Below, one piece after another: positions 43,764-52,221 of a stretch of DNA of 64,000 nucleotides; position 1 is the first letter of the stretch, and every line of letters begins with the position of its first letter. The translations under genes and the position numbers were made by a program. The DNA is from Burkholderia dolosa (GTDB lineage: Bacteria; Pseudomonadota; Gammaproteobacteria; Burkholderiales; Burkholderiaceae): contig NZ_CABVPR010000007.1 in assembly GCF_902499135.1 (NCBI RefSeq), positions 1 to 64,000 on the forward strand, given 5' to 3'. Under the pieces are notes generated by a model. It searched no databases. It saw nothing but the letters and a program-made list of their open reading frames with translations, and was not told the origin of the DNA.

Positions 43764-44462
43764 ATGTCAGCGAAATCACTTTTCATTCTCTGGGCGACCG
43801 CCCTGCTCGCGGCGTGCTCGTCGTCGCAGGGGCCGACGTGGAATGCGTATCGCGTCGGCCTGCCGAACGGGCAACAGGCGTACCGCGTCGACTGCCACGG
43901 TCTCTTCGAGGGACAGCAGACCTGCTTCTCGCAGGCAGCCGAAATCTGCGGGAAAAAGCAGGTACAGCCGCTCGAGCAGGTCGCGCCGCTCGGCGACGAG
44001 CAGAATCCGCGCGACGTGCGCATCCTGACGTTCCAGTGCGCGGCGCCGCCGCAATCCGCGCCGGCCGTCGTGGCTAAGCCGGCACCGGCACCCGCCGCGG
44101 CCGTCGCTGCGCCGGCTCCCGCGAAGCGCATCACGCTCGACAGCGATGCGAATTTCGACACCGACCGCGCGACGTTGAAACCGGATGCGCGCGACAGGCT
44201 CGACGTGCTGATCGACGCCGCGCGCGGCACCACGTTCCAGACGGTCGCGATCGCCGGCTACACGGACTCGACGGGTACGGCCGAGCACAATCAGCGGTTG
44301 TCCGAGCGGCGCGCACAAGCGGTCGCGCAGTATCTGCGCGAGCACGGGTTGCGGGCGCAAAAGTTCGACGTGCGCGGCTACGGCGAAAGCAATCCCGTCG
44401 CCACCAACACGACGGCGGCGGGCCGTGCGAAGAATCGCCGGGTCGACATCACGCTCGAATGA
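43764..44462 (+). CDS. OmpA-domain lipoprotein associated with the adhesin (TpgA-like)
   Basis: A 232-residue lipoprotein. The lipobox LLAAC places the lipidated Cys at residue 18. A small N-terminal domain with four more cysteines (VDCHGLFEG, QQTCFSQAAEICG, TFQCAAPP) is followed by an Ala/Pro linker (residues 92-118). An OmpA-type peptidoglycan-binding domain (about 122-232) has the motifs GYTDSTGTAEHNQRLSERRA and GESNPVATN with NRRVDI. TAA genes are often followed by such a protein; in Acinetobacter, TpgA anchors and stabilises the adhesin Ata at the cell wall. The position 84 bp after the adhesin stop supports the same role here. Confidence 0.9.
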   Translation: MSAKSLFILWATALLAACSSSQGPTWNAYRVGLPNGQQAYRVDCHGLFEGQQTCFSQAAEICGKKQVQPLEQVAPLGDEQNPRDVRILTFQCAAPPQSAPAVVAKPAPAPAAAVAAPAPAKRITLDSDANFDTDRATLKPDARDRLDVLIDAARGTTFQTVAIAGYTDSTGTAEHNQRLSERRAQAVAQYLREHGLRAQKFDVRGYGESNPVATNTTAAGRAKNRRVDITLE

Positions 44463-44471
44463 CGGATATCG

Positions 44472-44506
44472 CGCGTCGGCGCGTCGCGCTTCACCGCGCC
44501 GACGCG
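44472..44506 (+). promoter_or_regulatory. 12-bp stem-loop between the lipoprotein and DUF2827 genes
   Basis: CGCGTCGGCGCG and CGCGCCGACGCG form a perfect 12-bp stem with an 11-nt loop, 10 bp after the lipoprotein stop. No T-run follows. Like the hairpin after the adhesin, it may reduce or process read-through into the glycosylation-type genes. Confidence 0.45.
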
Positions 44507-44626
44507 CCGACGCGCCGCCTGTAGCGACCCGATCCGTTCCATTTCCGCGATCCGCACTTTATCCACACGCACGTACGCATTTTGAGCAGTCAAGTCACGC
44601 AGTCACAGCACCTCGAGAACCAGAAC

Positions 44627-45769
44627 ATGAAAATCGGAATCTCTGTACTCACGCACACGGGGCAGTCGATATGGGAAAACGGATTAGGTCAGAACATCTT
44701 CTATTTCCTGCAACTGCTGCGCGAGCTGCCTTTCGTGACCGATATCGTGCTTCTGAACTGCGGCGATCAACGGTCTTTGCCGCCGGAAGCCGAAGCGCTC
44801 GCAGGCGACGTGCCGCTCGTCGCACCGCGTGAGCTCGCCGAACTGCCGGACGTCATTTTCGAAATGGGCGGCGGGCTCGACGTCGAATGGCTCGACTACG
44901 CGCGTGCGCGCGGAAAAAAAGTCGTGTTCTTCTGTTGCGGTCAGCCGTACGTCGGCTTGATCGAGCCGAGTGTATTTCAGCGGGACGGCTATTTCTCGCG
45001 CGCGACGCGCTGCGACGAAATCTGGATTCTCGGCAAGGATCGCGCACTGATGCCGATGCTGCGCACGCTGCACCGCTGCCCCGTGTTCGAAGTGCCGTTC
45101 CTGTGGGACAGCACGTTCATCGAACAACGCATTCAGGCGGTCGAGCAAGCCGGGCTGCGCTTCGGATACGAACCGCGTTCGGCCCGCGGCGAAACGGGCC
45201 CGCGCGGGCTGCGCTTCGCGGTATTCGAGCCGAACATTTCCGTCGTGAAATGCTGCGTGATCCCGATGCTCGTCGGCGAAGCCGCATTTCGCGCGGACAC
45301 GAACGCGGTCAGATCGCTGCACGTGCTCAACAGCGCACACATGCGCGATCATCCGTCGTTCTCGTTCATGCTCGGTTCGATGGATCTGAACCGTCACGAG
45401 CGCGTACGCATCGACGGCCGCCACGATTTCGCCGGCTTCATGAGCCAGAACGCGGATGCCGTGATCGCGCATCAATGGCAGAACGACCAGAACATCCTGT
45501 ATCTCGACGCGCTGTACGGCGGCTATCCGCTGATTCACAACTCGCCGTGGCTGTCGAACCTCGGCTACTACTACGCCGACTCCGATATCGAGGCCGGCGC
45601 AGTCCAACTGCTGCGCGCCGTTCAGCATCACGACACGGATCACAAGTACTACACGCAGCGCGCACGCAGCTTCCTGATGTCGCTCGCGCCGCGCGCGAAC
45701 GCGAACTGCTCGGTCTACGCGCGCCGCCTGCTCGCGCTGACGGCCGAGAACGCGGGGGTGCCGGCATGA
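44627..45769 (+). CDS. DUF2827 protein 1, putative glycosyltransferase
   Basis: A 380-residue soluble protein beginning MKIGISVLTHTGQSIWENGL. An in-frame TTG at 44582 would add 15 residues but is less likely. The N-terminal half is a Rossmann-like domain (QNIFYFLQLLRELPFVTDI). The C-terminal half resembles a GT-B donor-binding domain: ADAVIAHQWQNDQNILYLDA then GGYPLIHNSPWL and GYYYADSDIEAG, close to the HN...GYYY...D pattern of family-4-like glycosyltransferases. The family is named DUF2827 and I know of no proven activity. It is the first of three paralogues in a row and overlaps the second by ATGA. In the adhesin context, glycosylation of Ser/Thr repeats is the likely job (inference). Confidence 0.8.
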   Translation: MKIGISVLTHTGQSIWENGLGQNIFYFLQLLRELPFVTDIVLLNCGDQRSLPPEAEALAGDVPLVAPRELAELPDVIFEMGGGLDVEWLDYARARGKKVVFFCCGQPYVGLIEPSVFQRDGYFSRATRCDEIWILGKDRALMPMLRTLHRCPVFEVPFLWDSTFIEQRIQAVEQAGLRFGYEPRSARGETGPRGLRFAVFEPNISVVKCCVIPMLVGEAAFRADTNAVRSLHVLNSAHMRDHPSFSFMLGSMDLNRHERVRIDGRHDFAGFMSQNADAVIAHQWQNDQNILYLDALYGGYPLIHNSPWLSNLGYYYADSDIEAGAVQLLRAVQHHDTDHKYYTQRARSFLMSLAPRANANCSVYARRLLALTAENAGVPA

Positions 45770-46869
45770 GCAAGCTGAAGGTCGGCGTGACGATCTATCT
45801 GCGCAACGGCCAGCAATCGATCTGGGAAAACGGCATCTTTCAGAACTGCTATTTCCTCACGATGCTGCTGAAGCACGCGCCGAACGTCGAAGCCGCGTAC
45901 CTGGTAAACGGCGGCGACGGCGATCCGGCCGCGGCCGCGCAGTTTCTCGAGTTCGCGCCCGTGCCCGTGATCGACCTCGATACGGCGCGGCAGACGCTCG
46001 ACGTCGTCATCGAGCTGAGCGCGCAGCTCAACCCCGACTGGGCGCGCGCGTTCTGCGACAAAGGCGGCCGCGTGATCGGCATGCGCGTCGCGAACGACTA
46101 CGTGATCGACATCGAACGGATGATGTTCGCGTTGCCGCACGGGATGCTCGTGTCGGGCACGCCGTACAGCGCAATCTGGACGCTGCCCGCCTTCGAGAAG
46201 ACCTGCGCCGGCTACTACGAGACCGCACTGCGCGCGCCGGTCACCGCGATGCAGCATCTATGGAGCCCCGCGCTCGTCGAGCGCGCGGCGAACGGTGCGT
46301 TCGGCTATCGGCCGGGCCGGCCGCGCTGGCGTGTCGCCGTGCTCGAACCGAACATCTGCATGGTGAAGACGTCGCACATTCCGATGCTCGTGGCCGACCT
46401 CGCGCACCGCCAACAGCCGGACCTCATCGAGTATCTGCGCGTGTTCAACACGATGCAGCTGAAAGGCGACGCGCAATTCGTCGGTTTTGCACGCAGTCTC
46501 GATCTCGTCGTGCAGGGCCGCGCGACCTTCGAGCCGCGCTTGCCCGTCCACGAAATTCTCACGCAGCAGGCCGACGCAATCGTGTCGCATACGTGGGAGA
46601 ACGCGCAGAACTACGTCTACTACGAAGCGCTGCACGGCGGCTATCCGCTCGTGCACAACTCGGATCTGCTCGGCGGCTGCGGCTACCGGTACGCGGATTT
46701 CGACTGCGAAGACGGTGCGCTCGCGCTGCGCGAAGCGTTCGCCGTGCACGACGCGTGCGTCGACGACTATCGCGCGAGCGCACGTGCGTTCCTGGCAACG
46801 CTCGATCCGCTCGCGCGTGCCAATGTCGAGCAGTACAGCGCGGCCATCGCGGCGGTTGTCAACGGTTGA
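45766..46869 (+). CDS. DUF2827 protein 2, putative glycosyltransferase
   Basis: A 367-residue paralogue of its neighbours, starting MSKLKVGVTIYLRNGQQSIW at the ATGA overlap. It shares WENGIFQNCYFL, the central VLEPNICMVKTSHIPML and the C-terminal ADAIVSHTWENAQNYVYYEA, GGYPLVHNSDLL and GYRYADFDCEDG. Conservation of EPNI and of the HN/GY...D region across all three paralogues suggests a common active site with different acceptor or donor preference. No signal peptide or membrane helix is seen, so it acts in the cytoplasm before export of the adhesin. Confidence 0.8.
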   Translation: MSKLKVGVTIYLRNGQQSIWENGIFQNCYFLTMLLKHAPNVEAAYLVNGGDGDPAAAAQFLEFAPVPVIDLDTARQTLDVVIELSAQLNPDWARAFCDKGGRVIGMRVANDYVIDIERMMFALPHGMLVSGTPYSAIWTLPAFEKTCAGYYETALRAPVTAMQHLWSPALVERAANGAFGYRPGRPRWRVAVLEPNICMVKTSHIPMLVADLAHRQQPDLIEYLRVFNTMQLKGDAQFVGFARSLDLVVQGRATFEPRLPVHEILTQQADAIVSHTWENAQNYVYYEALHGGYPLVHNSDLLGGCGYRYADFDCEDGALALREAFAVHDACVDDYRASARAFLATLDPLARANVEQYSAAIAAVVNG

Positions 46870-46904
46870 TTGATCGGTTCATCACGAGAACGACGGAGGA
46901 ATAG

Positions 46905-48050
46905 ATGAAGTTTCCATGCGGATTGCGCATCGGCATCACGATCGGGCTGCGCCACGCGGATGAAAGCCTGTGGGTCAACGGCATCAAGCAGAACGCGCTG
47001 TATCTCGCGATGCTGTTCCAGAGCTCGCCGCTCTGCCACGACGTCGTGCTCGTGAACACGACCGACGTTCCGGTCACGTTCGCGCTGCCGTGGGACCTGG
47101 AGCGGTTCCCGACCTGCACGTTCGAGGATGCGAAAGACACGCTCGACGTGCTGATCGAACTGGGCGGCCAGATCAGCAACGAGCAGACCGCATACCTGAA
47201 AGCGTGCGACACGAAGATCGTCAGCTACTGCTGCGGGCCGGAGTACGTGCAGATGACCGAAGCGATGATCTTCGGCCGTCGTCTGACCGATCACGTGTTC
47301 ATCAACCAGAACTACGACCAGGTGTGGGTCATTCCTCAGGTGATGGAGACGACCGCCGGTTTTCTCGGCGTGCTTCGCCGCCAGAAAGTCGTGCCGGTGC
47401 CGTTCGTGTGGCATCCGATGTGCGTGGAGATGCGCACGAAACATTTGCCGTTTGCCGGCGAGTACCGGCCGGGCAAAACGGCAGCACGCGTTTCGATCAT
47501 GGAACCGAACATCGACGTGCTGAAGTTCTGCCTGAACCCGCTTCTGATCGCGGAAAGCGCATACCGGCAGGTAGGCGACAAGCTCGGATTCGTCCATGTG
47601 ACGAACGCCGAACATCTGGCGCGCGATTGCCCCGAATTCATCGGCATCGCGCATTACCTCGATCTCGTGCGCGACAACAAGGTCAGTTTCGTCGGCCGGC
47701 ACGATACGCCGCAGTTCCTCGCCGAGCATACGGACATCGTCGTGTCGCACCAATGGGGGCTCGCGCTGAACTACTTCTATTTCGACGTCGCGTGGAACGG
47801 CTACGCGCTCGTACACAACGCGCATCTGTGCAAGGACATCGGCTACTACTACGCGGAAAGCGACATCGAAGCCGGCGCGCGGCAACTCGTGCGCGCGATC
47901 GAACACCACAACGACGACTGGGAAGCGTATCGCGAACGCCAGCGCGCAGCCATCCGCCCTTTCCTCGCGACGCACGAACCGCTGGTCGCGCGTTACGACG
48001 AACTGCTCGGCGAGCTGCTCGCCGCGCGCGACGTGCCCGTTGCGGCCTGA
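46905..48050 (+). CDS. DUF2827 protein 3, putative glycosyltransferase
   Basis: A 381-residue protein with ACGGAGGAAT before the ATG, 35 bp after paralogue 2. It starts MKFPCGLRIGITIGLRHADE and has LWVNGIKQNALYLAMLFQ in place of IWENG.QN. The central IMEPNIDVLKFCLNPLL and the C-terminal TDIVVSHQWGLALNYFYFDV, GYALVHNAHLC and GYYYAESDIEAGARQL are conserved. It is the most divergent of the three at the N-terminus. Role and uncertainty are as for the other two: a cytoplasmic GT-B-like enzyme is inferred, not shown. Confidence 0.8.
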   Translation: MKFPCGLRIGITIGLRHADESLWVNGIKQNALYLAMLFQSSPLCHDVVLVNTTDVPVTFALPWDLERFPTCTFEDAKDTLDVLIELGGQISNEQTAYLKACDTKIVSYCCGPEYVQMTEAMIFGRRLTDHVFINQNYDQVWVIPQVMETTAGFLGVLRRQKVVPVPFVWHPMCVEMRTKHLPFAGEYRPGKTAARVSIMEPNIDVLKFCLNPLLIAESAYRQVGDKLGFVHVTNAEHLARDCPEFIGIAHYLDLVRDNKVSFVGRHDTPQFLAEHTDIVVSHQWGLALNYFYFDVAWNGYALVHNAHLCKDIGYYYAESDIEAGARQLVRAIEHHNDDWEAYRERQRAAIRPFLATHEPLVARYDELLGELLAARDVPVAA

Positions 48051-48065
48051 CCCGGACCAACAGCC

Positions 48066-48944
48066 ATGAGAAAAACAGACATGCAAGCCGTACGCACTCC
48101 GCGCATCATGCGTGGCGCCCTTCTGGCATTGGCTGCCGCTGCGCTGCACGCGCCGATCGCGCTCGCGGCGAAACCATCGATCGAGTCGGCCGACGCCGGC
48201 GACGTCGTCGCGACCGTGAACGGCGTCGCGGTGCATCGAGCCGAACTGGACGAAGCGATGATCGGCCGGCAGGAATCGATGCGGCCGCAAGTATTGCAGG
48301 GGCTGGTCGCGCGCGAATTGCTTCGGCAGGCAGCGGAGCGTGACGGGCTCGGCAATACGGAGCCCGTGCGCGCCGCGATGCGCAAAGCGAGGATCGATAC
48401 CGAGAATCGCCTGTACATCGCACGTCATGTGTCGACCGAGCCAGTGACCGATACCGACGTGCGCCGGCGCTACGACGAGATCGCCGGCCAGTTCGGACCG
48501 TACCAGTATCAGGTCAGCCGCATGACGTTCACCGACGAGCCGACCGCCCGTTTTGCGCTCGCGCTGCTCGGAAGCGGCGAATCGTTCGCGAATGTCGCGG
48601 CACGCACGCATGCGACCGACGTGCAAACGGACTGGATCAGCTTCAAGACTCCACCCGCGGAAGGCCGAACGCAGGGATTGCCGTTGCCGCTCGCGCAGAC
48701 GATCGCGGCGATGAATGCCGGCGACATCACGCATACGCCCGTCCGTGCCGGCGACCGGTTCATCGTCGCGCGGCTGGACGATCGCCGCGATGCGGTCGTC
48801 CCGTCGTTTGCGCAGGCAAGCGGCGCGATGCGCAACGCGCTCGAACGCAAGCGAGCCGACGATGCGTTCGCGGCGCTCATCGCCCAACTCGCGCAAAAGG
48901 CGGCGATCCGCCCCGCGCAACTGATGAAGGATGGATCGAAATGA
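48066..48944 (+). CDS. Periplasmic parvulin/SurA-like chaperone (PpiC-type)
   Basis: A 292-residue exported protein. ATG 48066 is used; an in-frame ATG 14 codons later (MRGALLALAAAALHAP) gives a tighter signal peptide. After cleavage near ALAAK there is a SurA-N-like helical region (VATVNGVAVHRAELDEAM and LQGLVARELLRQAAERDGLG). A parvulin-like domain follows (YQYQVSRMTFTDEPTARFAL, then GSGESFANVAARTHATD and LPLPLAQTIAAMNAGDITHT). The characteristic peptidyl-prolyl isomerase core appears shortened, so it may act mainly as a chaperone. The stop overlaps the next gene by ATGA. It probably holds the huge adhesin subunits in an export-competent state in the periplasm. Confidence 0.78.
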   Translation: MRKTDMQAVRTPRIMRGALLALAAAALHAPIALAAKPSIESADAGDVVATVNGVAVHRAELDEAMIGRQESMRPQVLQGLVARELLRQAAERDGLGNTEPVRAAMRKARIDTENRLYIARHVSTEPVTDTDVRRRYDEIAGQFGPYQYQVSRMTFTDEPTARFALALLGSGESFANVAARTHATDVQTDWISFKTPPAEGRTQGLPLPLAQTIAAMNAGDITHTPVRAGDRFIVARLDDRRDAVVPSFAQASGAMRNALERKRADDAFAALIAQLAQKAAIRPAQLMKDGSK

Positions 48945-50764
48945 AATGGCTCGCGGACGTCGAAACCCGAATCACCCGCAGCGATCTGATCGGTGCGTCG
49001 CGGCTGCTCGATACCGGCCGTGCGATCAAATCGGGCAAGCCGCGCGCGCTCGTCGCATGCGGGCGGCTGATGACGCTGCGCGGCCGGCTCGGCGAAGCGC
49101 AGGATCTGTTCGATCGCGCGCTCGACATCGAACCCGACAACGTCGACGCGCTGATCGAACGCGCGCGCCTGTCGATTCGCGTCGGCGACGATGCCGACGC
49201 ATGCACGTGGTTTCATCGCATCGGCTTCAGGGAAACGCACGGCGACAGCTGGCTGATCGACTGGTTCGATGCATCGTTGCGCTGCGGCCGCATCGAAGAC
49301 GCGATCGCGATCGCGACCGGGCTTTGCCGGCATTTCGCCGCCGACGCAGGCAACTGGTTCCGGCTCGGACTCGCGCAGCAGGCAGCGCGCCGCCATGCTC
49401 AGGCGCTCGACGCCTACCGGCACGCGGCGAGCATGAATCCCCGGCTGCCGATGCTGCGCAACAACTGGGGCGCCGCCTATCTGGAACTCGGCCGTCACGA
49501 CGAGGCACGGCAGCTGCTCGAAGCGACGCTCGCGGAAGATCCCGACCACGCATTCGCATGGACGAATCTCGCGTCGGTGCTGCTCAAGACCGGCAAGATC
49601 GACGACGGCCTCGTCGCAGCCGAGCGCGCCTGTGCGCTCGCGCCGAATTACGTGACCGCGCTGCAGACGTACTCGTACGTGCTGCGCGAACATCGCCAGT
49701 TCGACGCGGCGCTGGAAGTCGCGCAACGCGCGCTTGGCATCGAGCCGCACAATCCGTCGATCGTGTGGACCGTCGCGATGCTGCAACTGCTGCTCGGCGA
49801 CTACGAAAACGGCTGGCGAAATCATGAAGCGCGCTGGGCCGGCTCGCCGGAGTTGCGCGACGTTTCACCGAATCTCCCGGCGCCGCGCTGGAACGGCGAA
49901 CCGCTGGCGGGCAAAACGCTGTTCGTGTGGGGCGAGCAGGGAAACGGCGATGCGCTGCAGTTCGTGCGCTTCGTGCCGGCCATCGCCGACTACGTGACGC
50001 GGCAAGGCGGCAAGCTCGTCTACTGCTGCTTCAGCAGCCTGCACGCGCTGTTCGTGCGCAGCCTCGGCACCGCGGTCGAGACGATCGTCGCGCACGATCG
50101 ACGGCCGCTGCCCGCGTTCGATTTCCATTTGCCGGTCGGCAGCCTGCCGCTCGTGCTCGGCGTTCGTCTCGACGAGCTGCCGTCCGCACCGTATCTCGCG
50201 GCCGATCCGGCGAAAGTCGCCGCGTCGCGCGCCGCGCTCGCGGACGGCCGGAAATTGCGCGTCGGCATCACATGGAGCGGCAGCAAAACGCATCAGCGCA
50301 ATCCGCTGCGGTCGGTCGACCCGATGGACTACGTGCGCGCGTTTGCCGGCGTCGGCGACATGACGTTCGTCAACCTGCAGATGGACGCGGAGCGCGACGT
50401 GCTGCGGTTGCAGACCGCCGGCCTGCCGCTCGTGGATCCGACGCCCGAGCTGTCGTCGTTCGACGATACGGCCGCGCTCGTCGGGAGCCTCGATCTGGTG
50501 ATTACCGTCTGCACGTCGATTGCACACCTCGCAGGCGGGCTCGGCATACCGACCTGGGTGCTGCTCGACGCGAACCCGCACTGGATCTGGATGAGCGAGC
50601 GCAACGACAGCCCGTGGTATCCGAACACGCGCCTCTATCGGCAGCCCGCCTATGGCGAGTGGGCGCCCGTTTTCGAGGCGCTGGCGCGCGACCTGGCCGT
50701 GCTCGCATTCAATCGGGAAACGCAGGATCAGATGACGACAAACGCAACGGGGAGCCTCCATTGA
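48941..50764 (+). CDS. TPR-repeat protein with GT-B glycosyltransferase-like C-terminal domain
   Basis: A 607-residue cytoplasmic protein. Residues 1-285 are tandem TPRs (for example LGEAQDLFDRALDIEPDNVD and HDEARQLLEATLAEDPDHAF). Residues 305-590 resemble the C-terminal half of heptosyltransferase-like (GT9/GT41-type) enzymes: LFVWGEQGNGDALQFVRFVP, RVGITWSGSKTHQRN, FDDTAALVGSLDLVITVCTS then IAHLAGGLGIPTWVLL and PWYPNTRLYRQ. TPR-glycosyltransferase proteins of this type modify bacterial surface proteins such as flagellins, and autotransporter heptosyltransferases (Aah/TibC) share the GT9-like fold. It overlaps both neighbours by 4 nt. Adhesin glycosylation is a strong inference from context; substrate and sugar are unknown. 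Confidence 0.85.
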   Translation: MKWLADVETRITRSDLIGASRLLDTGRAIKSGKPRALVACGRLMTLRGRLGEAQDLFDRALDIEPDNVDALIERARLSIRVGDDADACTWFHRIGFRETHGDSWLIDWFDASLRCGRIEDAIAIATGLCRHFAADAGNWFRLGLAQQAARRHAQALDAYRHAASMNPRLPMLRNNWGAAYLELGRHDEARQLLEATLAEDPDHAFAWTNLASVLLKTGKIDDGLVAAERACALAPNYVTALQTYSYVLREHRQFDAALEVAQRALGIEPHNPSIVWTVAMLQLLLGDYENGWRNHEARWAGSPELRDVSPNLPAPRWNGEPLAGKTLFVWGEQGNGDALQFVRFVPAIADYVTRQGGKLVYCCFSSLHALFVRSLGTAVETIVAHDRRPLPAFDFHLPVGSLPLVLGVRLDELPSAPYLAADPAKVAASRAALADGRKLRVGITWSGSKTHQRNPLRSVDPMDYVRAFAGVGDMTFVNLQMDAERDVLRLQTAGLPLVDPTPELSSFDDTAALVGSLDLVITVCTSIAHLAGGLGIPTWVLLDANPHWIWMSERNDSPWYPNTRLYRQPAYGEWAPVFEALARDLAVLAFNRETQDQMTTNATGSLH

Positions 50765-51747
50765 AACGAATCAATCTGCCGACCGCACTCGGCGCGTGTG
50801 TAGACGATGTCGTTCGTGAAAAAATCGCGCATAAAGTCGGGTTGCCGGCGTCGGCGATCGAACAGGTGTTCAGCCGCGCCGGCTCGATCGTCGTTGCCGC
50901 ACTCGCCGTGCGTGCATCGGAAGGCCGCGACGAAACGATTGCCGTGTTCGGCGCGCTGATGTCGCGCGATATCAATCCGCGCATTCGCGACGAATGCACG
51001 ACGCTGGTCGACTCCACCGGCAAATTGAAGGAGCTCGAGCACGCGGGCTTTACGCTCGTCGCGCACGCCACCGGCAACGATGCGACCGAGTTGAGCGACT
51101 ACGTGGCATCCGAGGTCGGCGTGCCGGCACAGGCCACGTGCGCGCTCACATGCATTTGCGCGGCGATCGTCGGCGGGATCGTCAAGCATCACGTGCTGAT
51201 CGAGCAAGGCGACGTGTCGGAACTGCCGGGGCTGTTTGCAGCGCAGCTGCCGTCGATCTCCGGGCATCTGAACGACGGTGCGATCGACGTGCTCGGCTAT
51301 CTGCACGCGGACGTGAACGGGTTTCTCGACAACGTGGCCGTGCGCCTCACGTCGGTGGCCGGCGAGTTCGAACCGCCGCGCCCGCGCGTGAGCGAACGTG
51401 CGGAGCCCGCGCAACGTCAACCGCCGCAGCCGCAGATCCCCGCGCACAACCGCTACGAAATCGGCAAGGTGTTCGTCAACGACATCCGCTTCACGAGTGC
51501 GATGCAACCGTCGACGTTCGGGCCGATGAAGCGCGAACAGCCCAGATCGCGACGCACGTGGAAGGTGTTCGCGCTGACGACGACGGCGGTACTGATTGCG
51601 GTTCTCGCGTCGACGAAGGTTTATCGGTGGCCCGACGTACGGTCCGCGCTCGCGCAAATGACGACGAGTACGACCGCGCAAAGTCGCTCCGACACGCTGG
51701 TTTCCGGCGTCATTTCGCCCGGCGCGGCGACTACAGCCGGCAAGTAA
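50761..51747 (+). CDS. One-helix membrane protein with DUF937-like helical domain, unknown function
   Basis: A 328-residue protein starting at TTG 50761 within a TTGA overlap with the previous stop; GGGGAG precedes it. Residues 1-200 are helical and Ala-rich (VVREKIAHKVGLPASAIEQV, VVAALAVRASEGRDETIAVF) and include a conserved-looking pair CALTCICAAIVGGIV. The pattern is reminiscent of DUF937/YidB-like proteins, with low confidence. A Pro/Gln linker follows, then a single transmembrane helix (VFALTTTAVLIAVLAS, about 272-287) and a Ser/Thr-rich C-terminus, probably periplasmic. It is the last gene of the adhesin locus; strong terminators follow. The role may be in assembly or anchoring of the adhesin. 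Confidence 0.7.
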   Translation: MKRINLPTALGACVDDVVREKIAHKVGLPASAIEQVFSRAGSIVVAALAVRASEGRDETIAVFGALMSRDINPRIRDECTTLVDSTGKLKELEHAGFTLVAHATGNDATELSDYVASEVGVPAQATCALTCICAAIVGGIVKHHVLIEQGDVSELPGLFAAQLPSISGHLNDGAIDVLGYLHADVNGFLDNVAVRLTSVAGEFEPPRPRVSERAEPAQRQPPQPQIPAHNRYEIGKVFVNDIRFTSAMQPSTFGPMKREQPRSRRTWKVFALTTTAVLIAVLASTKVYRWPDVRSALAQMTTSTTAQSRSDTLVSGVISPGAATTAGK

Positions 51748-51758
51748 CTTCCCCCTGC

Positions 51759-51824
51759 GTCCCGGCCGCTCTTCCGAGCCGGGACATTTCAGCCGGCGAG
51801 GCGCTCACCTCGCCGGCCTTTTTT
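51759..51824 (+). terminator. Tandem hairpins terminating the adhesin locus
   Basis: The first hairpin is GTCCCGGC / GCCGGGAC (51759-51766, 51778-51785). The second is GCCGGCGAGG / CCTCGCCGGC (51792-51801, 51108-equivalent arm at 51808-51817) with a 6-nt loop, followed by C and TTTTTT at 51819-51824. The second is a strong Rho-independent terminator 45 bp after the last stop codon, marking the end of the operon. Confidence 0.9.
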
Positions 51825-52221
51825 GCGTCAGTCGCTACGCCGCGCGTAGCCGAAACGAACGCCGCGGCGCTTCGCTGCCGCGCGGCTGCACGCCGTTCTT
51901 GCCGGATAGCAGCGTACGTGGTCCGTCACCTGCACGGCGCGGTGCAACGACATCGCCGGCGCGCCGCCTTCGATCTCGTGAGTAATCGATCTCGATGACG
52001 ATCTCAACATCGCCGGATCGAAGATGTCCTCTAGAAGCCGATATGTTCAGATGATTTAGGCGTGGATATTCTGACCGTCGCGTTTGGCTGGGATCGGCGA
52101 TATCCGTACTACGCGCCATTCCAGGGATTTGGAGCCGGGCCGCCATCGAGCCAACGATGGTGGCCCGGATGCCTTCAACCGGATAACCGCATAGTTATCC
52201 GCTCCCTTGAGATGAGAAAAC
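51825..52221 (+). promoter_or_regulatory. Structured leader region of the cupin gene
   Basis: About 400 bp without a gene. Two strong stem-loops precede the cupin start. The first is a 14-bp stem CCGGGCCGCCATCG / CGATGGTGGCCCGG with one wobble and a 6-nt loop (52135-52168). The second is CGGATAAC / GTTATCCG, 8 bp with a 6-nt loop (52180-52201). The second hairpin ends 8 bases before the GAGATGAG ribosome-binding region. The rest, including 51825-52080, shows no recognisable feature. Confidence 0.5.

Noticed and set aside
44582-44626. TTG start 45 bp upstream for the first DUF2827 protein.
   Set aside because: The other two paralogues start close to the conserved KxGxxI strand, which matches ATG 44627.
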